From: Limonium bicolor
Taxonomy: Eukaryota; Streptophyta; Magnoliopsida; Caryophyllales; Plumbaginaceae
Length of the DNA stretch: 64,000 nt
Assembly (NCBI GenBank): GCA_023374045.1
Contig: CM041780.1
Location: 168,946,085 to 169,010,084, forward strand
Direction of reading: 5' to 3'
The translations under genes were made by a program, and so were the position numbers. Of this stretch, positions 1-9,957 are shown in pieces. Under the pieces are notes generated by a model. The model did no database searches. It was not told the origin of the DNA and saw only the letters and a program-made list of their open reading frames with translations. The stretch's first letter is position 1, and each line of letters opens with the position of its first letter.

Positions 1-500
1 GAGCGAACATGAAAGCAGCCCAAGATAGGTAGAAATCCTATCCTGCGGATGTGCGACGAAGCGACCTTGAGTTCGCCGTGGGCGACCAAGTGTTCTTGCG
101 TGTCTCACCTATGAAGGGTGTCTTTCGATTTGGCCAGAAGGGCAATCTGAGCCCGAAATTTGTAGGCCCGTATACCATTACTGAGAGGATTAGAGCCATA
201 GCTTATAGGCTATCATTGCCTGAAGAATTGGGACGTGTTCATGATGTCTTTCATGTATCACAACTCAAGAAATACATAGCCGACCCCTCTCATGTATTAG
301 AACCCGAACAACTATCCCTAGAGCCGACGATGAGATACGTCGAGACTCCACTGCGAATCCTTGATACGAAGACAAGAGACACTCGCCATAAATCTGTACG
401 AATGGTGAAGGTCTTGTGGTCTAACCACGATGTCGAGGAAGCGACTTGGGAATTAGAAGACGCCATGAAGATGAAGTACCCAAATCTATTTGTAGACTAG
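1..500 (+). pseudogene. Chromovirus integrase C-terminus with chromodomain-like tail, unit 1
   Basis: End of a Ty3/gypsy polyprotein. From position 51 it is open to the stop at 498-500. Upstream, a TAG (30-32) and a frame change break it. Visible landmarks are FVGPYTI, VHDVFHVSQLKKY (typical gypsy integrase C-terminal domain) and a tail with VKVLW..H..EEATWE and KYPNLF, as in Tekay/Del-type chromoviruses whose tail is chromodomain-like. In the intact family this protein inserts the cDNA into host chromatin. Only the last ~165 codons are present, so it cannot be active. Confidence 0.85.
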
Positions 501-1025
501 ATGTCTAGTATCCGTATAGTACGGAGGGTACGGGGCGTACCCCTTTTAAGGGGGGTAGAGCCTTTTTGCTTTTGCATTGCTTCGGGTTAGCATTGCATAG
601 TATGTATGTATTGTAATGGTACTTTGTTGGCACATGTAGTGCTAATTGTATTTTATTGGCACAAAGTAGTGCTAGTAGTATCCAGTATGTAGTACAATGA
701 GTATGGTATGTGTATGGTATGCATGTAATGAGTAATGCATTTGTGTGTACGGTATATGACACGAACGACAATGTGAAGAGTATGGTGAATGGTATTGTGA
801 AATGTATTGTGGAATGTGTGAATTGGATTGTGCATTGTGTATGGTATTTGAATTGAGTATGATGTATGGTATTTGAATTGGTGTATGCTTGTAGTGTAAG
901 AATTGTGAACACCTTGTAAGGTGGTAGTAGGGTGCATTGTGGCAATTGGCTTGCCAAATGAGTAGAAATAGTAAACCGTAAACCTTGAGCAACTTTGAGG
1001 GCAAAGTTCCTTAAGGGGGGTAGAT
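501..1025 (+). other. Chromovirus 3' noncoding stretch and polypurine tract, unit 1
   Basis: No gene. The stretch is rich in degenerate TGTATGGTAT / GTATTGTAATG repeats, which create stop-free frames on the opposite strand. It ends with the purine run AAGGGGGGTAGAT (1013-1025) directly before the LTR, as expected for the plus-strand primer. A second AAGGGGGGTAGA lies near 549, so the tract is duplicated within 0.5 kb. Confidence 0.7.
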
Positions 1026-1279
1026 TGAAATACCCCGTAATTAAAAACAATGATTAATTAGGCTAATTATAATTTTAAAGGCTTAATTATATCTAAACAA
1101 ACATGAGGGAACAAATCCCGAAGAAAACGGACCTTTAAAATGGATTAAAAGCATAAACGAACCTTAAAGCGCGTTTTTCGAGGAAACCGGGAAAACGCGA
1201 CTTTAAGTGAGTCAAATAGACTCGTAACGATTTTGGTCAACCAAATAGTCATTAATAAACATTAATGAAGGTTTATAAC

Positions 1280-2759
1280 TGATGAGTGTCTAAATGAGCA
1301 TGTTTTAGGGGAGTATTTCATATGTTTAATCAACACTTTTCATGCTCATTTCTCCACTCTGGCGTGTTTTCCTCTAGTTTTGTGTTTCATTGGTGTCTTA
1401 CACATTTATTGTTTAAACAGGAGGAATAACATAGATAGGAGTAAAGTAGATGAAGAGAGGAACGCGTGGGCGCAAACGGATCCAAAATCGGAGTTGAAAC
1501 GAAGAAGATACAGCATTTCGAAGTTAGCCTACCGGAACCGTCCGACCCATAGGTCTGGGTCGGACGTGGGTCGGACGGACTTTTAAAAGAACGTGATTTT
1601 TGTCCCCGAGCTACTGGAACCGTCCGACCCATAGGTCTGGGTCGGACGTGGGTCGGATGGACTTTAGAAAACGTGTTTTCGCCCCGAAATTGCTCCTGGA
1701 CGCGTCCGACCCACGGGTCCGACCCAGGGTGGGTCGGACGGGTCGAAAATTTGCCCAGAAATCAGATTTTAAAAGGAGAAAAGAGAGGAGAGAGGGGTAT
1801 TCGACACAGAACAGAAAAACGACGGAAAAACAAGAGAAAAGAGGGAAGAAGAAGAAGAAAGGGAAGGAAGAAGAAGAAGAGAAGAAGGAGGAGAAGGCTC
1901 ACCTCCATTGAAGCTCTTCCTCAATCTCCCATGGCTATTTCTTCTCCCTTCTCTCTCTTTTGTGCTTTAATGGTTGTGTAGTTTCCTTGTAGCTTGGGAT
2001 GGGGATTTTGCCCCAAAATCCCTAAAACCTCCATTGTTGAATCTTGAACTTATTTTTATGCTTTATTTTAGTCTTTGAGCTTAATGAAGATGATTATTGG
2101 GTATTTATGATTCTAAACTTGTTGCCCACGATTTGAGGATTAGTTTAGGGTTTTACCCAAATTATCAATTATGTGTTAAATTGGTTGGTTTGGCCTACCG
2201 ATTAGTTTAGCATTATTGTGGGATTCTATCAAAATGTTATTCAGAGATAGAAACCTAAACTGTTAGAGACTAAAACGGTGTACTCTGATTTCGATAATTT
2301 TGAGATTAGACACATTGCAACCTTAGTGGAACTTGAGCTTAGTGCTATCGATTGACCCGGGGCTTAGCAGAATGAGAAGTCTCGATTAAATTGGTTAGGA
2401 TTAGTAGGCCTAGATTAGGTTGCTAATTACTTAAGCGTTCCTGTGGTTTAGCTATGAGTTCGAGGTTCGACAATCGGTAGTAAGGGGAGGACGGGTGCAA
2501 ATATCCATCCCGGGCTACACCTATCCTAGATAGTTAGTTTAGTGTTTATTGTTTTTCTTTATTCTCCAATTACAACCCAGAAAACCCAAAAACCCTAATT
2601 TCCATTTATACACTTTTGTATATACCCTCTTGCACATTTACTAAGCTTATAATTAGCTAGACAGTTACGAAGTCCCTGTGGATACGACCTTGTTGTACTA
2701 CAATGATTGGGTTCATGCCCATAGTTAGCAAGAAAGTTTCAACACTATTTTGCACAACA
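1280..2759 (+). repeat. 5' LTR of nested element, copy 1
   Basis: Starts TGATGAGTGTCT and ends TTTTGCACAACA (1480 bp). It contains three palindromic GTCCGACCC modules (1539-1745) and a GAA/GGA purine stretch (about 1840-1895). Near the 3' end it has GTCCCTGTGGATACGACC, which resembles the segment near the LTR end of Athila/Tat elements. Confidence 0.92.
1539..1745. repeat. Three tandem palindromic GTCCGACCC modules in nested LTR
   Basis: Each module pairs GTCCGACCCA with TGGGTCGGAC, plus an extra GTGGGTCGGAC arm. Modules lie at about 1538-1582, 1620-1662 and 1703-1745. The first two follow CGGAACC/TGGAACC. The same array recurs 259-465 bp from the start of every other nested LTR, e.g. 6001-6208. 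Single-stranded RNA or DNA of this stretch could fold into hairpins; a function is not shown. Confidence 0.85.
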
Positions 2760-2765
2760 AGTTTT

Positions 2766-2782
2766 TGGCGCCGTTGCGGAGA
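2766..2782 (+). promoter_or_regulatory. tRNA-Asp primer-binding site, copy 1 (degraded)
   Basis: TGGCGCCGTTGC matches the complement of the 3' end of plant tRNA-Asp, 6 nt after the LTR. One C is missing and GGGGA reads GGAGA compared with copy 2. Confidence 0.8.
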
Positions 2783-2886
2783 CTTCGGTCCAACTATCTG
2801 TTTAGTTTTTGTGCATATTTTTCATTTCCTTTATTTCCCTTTTTGTGTATAAATTTGTGTTACTTTTTTTTAGGAACCTATCTCTG

Positions 2887-4197
2887 ATGGATGGTCTTGA
2901 TGATCAAGCAGAAGATTGTTACGGCTACACCTCTGGAGCAACCTACGACCAATACATTGATTGTCAGGGTGTGGATCCTTTCATATGTGCCCTCCTTGTG
3001 AGGATCTAATCTCAAGATCGGAGACTCCATGGAGAACCGGTTTTATCTGTCAATCCAAACCCCACTGAACAAGACATCAGTCGATGGATCAGGTGCCAAG
3101 AGAGTGGAGGAGACCAGAAGAGTGCTTATTGTTCTGAGATCACGGCAAGGGTAGATTCACCCACTCTGGAGGATCTTAGTGCTAGAATGAACACCATCGA
3201 CATGAACCAGCTCATTACACTAGCTCGAAGGGAGCAACAACCAGAGAGTGAAATGGTCCATGAAGTGGAGCATCAGACTAAGGAAAAAGACCTTGACATG
3301 AACCAACTGAAGCTCTATTCCAAATTAGTAGAGATGAACGCGATGATGGAAGGTCTACTAAACCTTGCATCGCAGCAACCGGAGAGCGAAATGGTTCATA
3401 AAGTGGATCACCTTACTGAGGACTTGAGTTGCTCTCTATCACCTCCCCCATTCGAACCTGAGAAAACGTCATTCAACCATCTGCCTGAGTTCGAAGACAA
3501 GCCATCAGAGGACCGCTTCCACCTTGACTTCATGGAGTCTCCTCTCTGAAGTCAACTACCGTTATTTCCCCTCCTTCTCTGTGCTCCACCCAGAAGATGA
3601 GGATGGACACATCCTCAACCTTGAGGAGGAGGAGATGCCGCCTCCCTCCGAGCCATCAGAGGAGAGTGCTAATCAACTTCAAGGAGCCACCTCCCTCTGA
3701 AGTTGATTTTCATCAAGGCTCTTCCCATGAGCCTCACCAAGAAGTTGAGGACATTTACATCCTCGAATTTGAGGAGGAGGAGGAGCCATCAAACTTTGAT
3801 CTTCACTTGAAGGATCAAGGCCCCCACCCGTGCACTAATGAAGTTGGGTGGAAGCTCAACGTACACCCGCTAAGTGTGGAGGCCACCTTCCCATTTGATC
3901 CGGGACCAAAGATTGAAGACAGTCCGCCCCAGAGTTCACCCTGCACCGCTCACTGAAGATAAGGATGTTTACATCCTTGAATTTGAAGAGGAGGCTCCAC
4001 CACAGTTTGATCCTCGTACCAAGGATCACCCACCTCAACACTTCCACCTGATGAACGATCGGTGGAGTTTACACTTTTACATCCTAAGTGTTGAGGCCAC
4101 ATTTCCTTTTGATTCGGGTCATTCTTCATTGCTAGATGATGCCCGCCTAACCCACCCGTTGAAGCCGACTTCAACGTTCATATTCGATCCCGGATGA
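2887..4197 (+). pseudogene. Acidic-repeat ORF of nested element, copy 1 (frameshifted)
   Basis: Same ORF as at 13621-14940, with at least five indels relative to it: near 2968 (CAGGG for CAAGGG), near 3025, near 3541, a two-base loss near 3672, and near 3920. The second half is still readable in short frames. Start and stop codons are conserved. Confidence 0.8.
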
Positions 4198-5742
4198 CTT
4201 CACGGTGGTATGGTCTAGCCAAAGACCTTAAAGAAGGGCCGCTTACCGGGAGGCAACCCGGATTTCATTTCGTGTCCTGTCTTTTAAATTCTGTTAGTTT
4301 CGATTTTGCATTGTTTTCAATAATGGGCTATTTTGGCATTCTTTGGACTTGCCCTTTTACGCCCAATTGGTGGCGTCTGTGTTGTGAATATTTTGGAAAC
4401 AGGTAAGCCCCTCTGAAAAAGGGATGAATTAGGAACAATTACAAAGGAACCTCTGGCGAAATTTTCCAAGAGGACCTTCATCTCCAACGATTGAAGGTAG
4501 CACCTCAACGACCCCTCCCACTTGCAATTGTGCGGGCACCCTATCTTCCTTCTGCATCTTATCGGGGAGTACTCGTTTCACCCTTCCTTTAATATTTGCC
4601 CACAACGACTCCACTATTTTAATTTCCAGTTTTTGTTTTCGTTCTCCTTTGGTTTTGGTTTTGTTTTTGCTAACCCTTAACCCCAGTTGTAGTTTGGTTG
4701 CTTCTAGTGTTTTATGCGGGTGCAATTTCAATTCCACACCGCAACCAAGCTACGCTACTTGAGACTGAAGCTCAAGTGTGGGGGAGTTCTACAAACTCAT
4801 AGCAATAGCAATCTCAGGGGAGTACTAGTTCCTTTTAGTTTTCGTTCTCTCTTCTCTAATTTTGAATCTGCAAATCTGGGGATAGCTTCTGTGCTATACT
4901 GTTTGTTTGTGTCCCGTGTGCTTTTCCTTTTGTCTATTTCCCGCAAAGGTCTTCTAGAACATTCCCCGGTTTTGATTGGTGAACAATGGGGACATTGTTC
5001 AATTTAAGTGTGGGGGAGTGACCTTTTCGGTGAATTGTGTGCTTAAATGCTTAATACTTCATGCTTATCTTGCGATTGTCCAAAATAAAAAACTTGGACC
5101 CTTGTGTTATGAGTTGTTCTCATTAAGAACAAATACTATTATGAGTTATGGGAATGCTTAAATTTTTCTTTTTGATTGCTTTTAAGGAGCATTTTACATG
5201 CGGTGTGGCCAAGTGATCTTATATGGTTGGATTTTTATTGCTTTGGGGTTCCTTCTGTCTTCTTTCTTAGGGATTGCTAAGGGGTGCTTCTTCGTGAAAA
5301 TCCTTTAAGGGACTTGTGAGACGCCATTGGTAACCAACAATGAGAGTTGAGTGTTCTTAAATGCAAAGGCTTGATGCCAAAATGTTATCCTCTCATCTCT
5401 TATGCAAAAGTGAAACAAATGCATAAATCTATTTTTCCTTTTGTTTTCTTCTCAATGCCCATTCTTGAGAGAAGTTGGCCATGGTAAAAGCTCTCCAAGT
5501 TACCTAATCTTTAGAACTTTGAAGCACTCCGGATCATACCCCGAAACTCTAGTTTTTGTTTTTCCCCTAAGTACACCCATGCCACCACTAAGAGATGGTT
5601 CACACTCCTCAAAGGTTTTAATCACTTTTTACTTCTTCTCTTATCCTACAATTCATGTTAGTATTTGTTAGTATTGAGCATTCCTTACTTGCTTGGGGGC
5701 TTGGTTTTGCTTGAGGACAAGCAAAAAGGTAAGTGGGGGGTG
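4198..5742 (+). other. 3' noncoding part of nested element, copy 1, with three polypurine-like motifs
   Basis: No convincing gene. AAGTGTGGGGGAG occurs at 4774-4786 and 5006-5018. The terminal purine tract AAGTGGGGGGTG (5731-5742) directly precedes the 3' LTR. The two inner motifs look like extra copies of the plus-strand primer. Confidence 0.65.
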
Positions 5743-7219
5743 TGATGAGTGTCTAAATGAGCATGTTTTAGGGGAGTATTTCATATGTTTAATCAACACT
5801 TTTCATGCTCATTTCTCCACTATGGCTTGTTTTCCTCTAGTTTTGTGTTTCATTGGTGTCTTACACATTTATTGTTTAAACAGGAGGAATAACATAGATA
5901 GGAGTAAAGTAGATGAAGAGAGGAACGCGTGGGCACAAACGGATCCAAAATCGGAGTTGAAACGAAGAAAATACAGCATTTCGAAGTTAGCCTACCGGAA
6001 CCGTCCGACCCATAGGTCTGGGTCGGACGGGGTCGGACGGACTTTTAAAAGAACGTGATTTTTGTCCCCGAGCTACTGGAACCGTCCGACCCATAGGTCT
6101 GGGTCGGATGTGGGTCGGACGGACTTTAGAAAAAGCGTTTTTGCCTCGAAATTGCTCCTAGACGCGTCCGACCCACGGGTCCGACCCAGGGTGGGTCGGA
6201 CGGGTCAAAAATTTACCCAGAAATCAGATTTTAAAAGGAGAAAAAGAGAGGAGAGGGGTATTCGACACAAAACAGAAAAACGACGGAAAAACAAGAGAAA
6301 AGAGGGAAGAAGAAGAAGAAAGGGAAGGAAGAAGAAGAAGAGAAGAAGGAGGAGAAGGCTCACCTCCATTGAAGCTCTTCCTCAATCTCCCATGGCTATT
6401 TCTTCTCCCTTCTCCTCTTTTGTGCTTTAATGGTTGTGTAGTTTCCTTGTAGCTTGGGATGGGATTTTGCCCCAAAATCCCTAAAACCTCCATTGTTGAA
6501 TCTTGAACTTATTTTTATGCTTTATTTTAGTCTTTGAGCTTAATGAAGATGATTATTGGGTATTTATGATTCTTAAACTTGTTGCCCATGATTTGAGGAT
6601 TAGTTTAGGGTTTTACCCAAATTATCAATTATGTGTTAAATTGGTTGGTTTGGCCTACCGATTAGTTTAGCATTATTGTGGGATTCTATCAAAATGTTAT
6701 TCAGAGATAGAAACCTAAACTGTTAGAGACTAAAACGGTGTACTCTGATTTCGATAATTTTGAGATTAGACTACATTGCAACCTTAGTGGAACTTGAGCT
6801 TAGTGCTATCGATTGACCCGGGGCTTAGCAGAATGAGAAGTCTCGATTAAATTGGTTAGGATTAGTAGGCCTAGATTAGGTTGCTAATTACTTAAGCGTT
6901 CCCGTGGTTTAGCTATGAGTTCGAGGTTCGACAATCGGTAGTAAGGGGAGGACGGGTGCAAATATCCATCCCGGGCTACACCTATCCTAGATAGTTTTAG
7001 TGTTTATTGCTTTTCTTTATTTCTCCAATTACAACCCAGAAAACCCAAAACCCCTAATTTCCATTTATGCACTTTTGTATATATCCTCTTGCACATTTAC
7101 TAAGCTTATAATTAGCTAGACAGTTACGAAGTCCCTGTGGATACGACCTTGTTGTACTACAATGATTGGGTTCACTGCCCATAGTTAGCAAGATAGTTTC
7201 AACATTATTTTGCACAACA
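5743..7219 (+). repeat. 3' LTR of nested element, copy 1
   Basis: 1477 bp, TGATGAG...CACAACA. It differs from its partner 5' LTR at marker sites that recur in other units: CACTATGG for CACTCTGG, GGGCACAAAC for GGGCGCAAAC, GCGTTTTTGCCTC for GTGTTTTCGCCCC, and AGATAGTTTCAACATT near the end. Confidence 0.92.
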
Positions 7220-8886
7220 ATAACCAATAAAATTAATTAAACGAGAAAATTCCGGAAAACGGGTTCCGGTTAGTAAAAACTGTAACAACCGGGAAGTTGG
7301 GGGTGAGAATGCAAATAAGCAAAGTTAGTGTATCCACTTTTGCAAATAAAAAGAAAAAATCTGTAGAGGGGTGTGCGTGTAGCCGATTGAGCCTCCCCCC
7401 CCCCCCCTCACACTCTCTTTAATTCTCCTTATTTGCTAAAAGACAAAGAAAATAAGTAAAAAGCAAAAATAACTCTCTCTCTCTCTCCTATTCTCACCTC
7501 TCTCTCATGTTTTCTCTCACCCTCTCTATTCCTTTTCTTTCCTCCTGCGACAGCCATGGAGAAGTGAAGCCCCCACTTAAATCTCTCCTTCTCTCCTCTT
7601 GTTCAAGCTTAATCCTTGTCCAAATGCAACAAAAATTGTACCGGTGAGATCCCCTCATCAAGGAGAACACCTTCCTCCTTTCAAAAATCGAAAACAACCA
7701 ACTTCATCTCCATGGGTGTGCTGCATTTGGAGCTTGAGTACCACCATTAGAAGCACCTTCACCTCCTTGTCATTTTGAGGTAAAAATATTATTGAAAACC
7801 CATCTTTTTCTAGCCCTAGTTGGCAAAACGAAAATTCAAAGTAAGCCTTGTTTTGTTCCTTGTATTCCAGCCGATTTTGGATTCTTCTTTGGGCTAGGAA
7901 TCTTGCTCTCTTGCTAGTCAAGAACCTCATTCATTGGTTGGAAGGTAATGCACTTTTCTAAACCCAAAAAACAGCTAAATTCTAGGGTTAGTTTAAAATG
8001 AATGCTAAGTAGTTGGTGTGTATTGGTATGGTGGCTGTAGCATTGTGTATTGTGTGAGGAAGAACAAGGAAGAAGGAAAGAAGGAAGAAGAAGGCAAGAA
8101 AGAAAAGAAAAACTAGAAACACAAGGTAATTACTCTACCTTGAGCTAGTTTTATGTGTGGTATTAACATTTTTGAGTATGAAAATGAGTAATGTATATGG
8201 GAATGAGTAATAAGTATGTTGTAGTATAATGAGGAAAGGTAGTGTAACAGTTTTGAAGTTTTTAAATGCTGTTTAAAAGCCTTGGGAAACTATGGGTAGA
8301 TTATGTATATGTGCAGGAAAATTGGTGTGTTGTAATGTGTATAATGATGTGTGAATTGGTATGGGAATGGTGAGATGAGATAATGTGTGGGCAAAAAAAT
8401 TATAGGGGAGACTATGGCAAATTTTGCCTAGAAATGAGAGGACTTCAAGTGTTAAGGAAGAAGGAATAACCTAGGTGGTAACTAGGTGTATTTGGAGAGT
8501 GTAAAGGGGAGTAGTTTAGTGTCTTGAAACAGATTTGAAAAGGGTTTAAATAATGAGAAGAATTAGAGGGTAAAGTAATGTATTTTGAATGCTAGGAGTG
8601 GCATTAGTTGAGAAAGTATTGGAGGAAGTTAAGGTGAAAAATCTGTAGCATAAAGAGGAAACAAAATCTGTAGCATAGGTGTAAGGAAAACTCGTATAAG
8701 TGTTGGAAAGAAGTGAGGAAAATTGTGTAAGTGGATGTAGGATTGAGTAATGAGTTTAATGGATGAACTAAGGTGATCTAGAGGGTTTAATCAGTGCTAA
8801 AACATGTTAGAATGTATGTAGGAACATTAGGGAAGAAATGGGTAAGAAGAGAACTGAAAAAAAAAATTTGTAGGCATGTTCTGCTG

Positions 8887-9219
8887 CGACCGACCCAGAG
8901 GTTGGATCGGTCGGTGGGTCGGTCGGGGCATAAATGACAGAACCAAAACCTTGGAACGGACCGACCCAGAAGCCGTGAGTCGGTCGTGGGTCGGTCGGGA
9001 CTTAAAATCACTGGAACGAAGTTTCTGACTTCGACCGACCCAGGAGGTAGGGTCGGTAGTGGGTCGGTCGCGATGAGTTCCAGGACCGAAAACTTACTGG
9101 AATGGACCGACCCGGAAGTGTATGGGTCGGTCGGAACAGTCCTGGGTCGGTCGGGAAAATTTCAAAGAACAAGAAACTTACTGGAATGGACCGACCCAAG
9201 GGGTTGGGTCGGTCGGCCC
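8887..9219. repeat. GACC/GGTC module array in chromovirus LTR, unit 1
   Basis: Five modules spaced about 70-75 bp, each joining ACCGACCCA to one or two TGGGTCGGTCGG arms. CTGGAA(C/T)GGACCGACCC recurs as a lead-in. The array creates long opposite-strand ORFs that are not genes. Confidence 0.85.
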
Positions 9220-9258
9220 AAACATACAAAAAAAAAATATGTGTTAACTCTAGTAATC

Positions 9259-9301
<43 letters not shown>

Positions 9302-9957
9302 TGTATATGTATATGTATAGGTGTATGCCATTGTGGTTAAGAAATAAAAGAACTTGCACATGAGTAAGGAAGCAAACCTAAAGCATGAAATAAGTTCGTA
9401 ACCACTTGTAACATGTAAGAATTAGTAAGTATGCCTAGGGAAGGGTAATGGAGTAAGAGTTAAACAAATAATAGGTCATTAACCATACAACTCCATGTAT
9501 GTTATAGGATTTAATTTGTGAACACCGAAGGACCCGGTAGTACGAGTACGATGGTGAACTGTATGATTTCTTCATGCCCTGTATCCTAACTTGGTTACCC
9601 CGATTTGTGTGCTTATGTGATCACCAATAAGATAAATGCACGAATCGGACTTTTATTGCACTTAGTTGTGTTTGAACTATATTGTTCTTGTTATATTCTC
9701 TTGAACATTTAGTTTGTATAATTCATGAAACATATGAATGGGAATGAAGAGTATGTGTAAATGTTGTGTACTTGAGTAGTGTATTGATGTATGGTATGGA
9801 AGTAAATGACTTCTACTAATTCCTAACCATCTAACTCCTAACTTGAGTAATGAGTGAAATGGAATGAGTAGAAGTCCGATATAGTTTCGGCCACGCGTGA
9901 GGATAAGGAAACAAAGAGGTTGGATCCGAATCCTGGATGTAATCTTTTCCATGGACC

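Larger units (their letters stand above)
1280..7219 (+). mobile_element. Nested non-autonomous Athila/Tat-like LTR retrotransposon, copy 1
   Basis: Structurally complete: 5' LTR, tRNA-Asp primer site, one ORF, purine tract and 3' LTR, flanked by ATAAC at 1275-1279 and 7220-7224. It carries no gag, protease, reverse transcriptase, RNase H or integrase, so movement would need a helper. The tRNA-Asp primer site places it with the Athila/Tat (non-chromovirus) lineages. It lies in the same orientation as its host LTR. Confidence 0.92.
1..9957 (+). repeat. Tandem array unit 1 (left end outside window)
   Basis: First visible unit of the macro-tandem array. It starts inside the integrase end and runs through the 3' noncoding stretch, the chromovirus LTR and the nested LTR element to the LTR-to-integrase junction after CCATGGACC. 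The part of the unit with the hAT insertion lies left of the window. The order and sequence recur at near-identity in the following units, with differences mostly of one base. Confidence 0.9.
1026..9957 (+). mobile_element. Chromovirus LTR, unit 1, split by nested element and 3'-truncated
   Basis: The LTR begins TGAAATACCCCG right after the polypurine tract. It is interrupted at 1280-7219 and resumes at 7225. It contains a 13-C run (7395-7407), a CT run near 7475, the GGTCGG module array (8887-9219) and a TA microsatellite (about 9262-9296). It stops at 9957, about 970 bp short of the full LTR end seen at 43191, and is joined there to integrase sequence. Confidence 0.85.

Noticed and set aside
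505..1050. Minus-strand ORFs of 90-180 codons rich in His, Tyr and Thr, repeated in each unit
   Set aside because: They arise from degenerate TGTATGGTAT repeats in the retroelement 3' noncoding stretch; the frames differ between units and match no domain.
1600..1981. Lys/Glu-rich plus-strand ORFs of about 100 codons in each nested LTR
   Set aside because: They come from the GAA/GGA purine stretch in the LTR and change frame between copies.
7220..7224. Independent insertion of the nested element in each unit
   Set aside because: Identical target duplications at the same host base in all four units, plus shared flanks, need a single insertion followed by segmental copying.
8887..9219. CRISPR-like spaced repeats
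   Set aside because: The modules are palindromic LTR repeats of variable length with similar, not unique, spacers in a plant retroelement.
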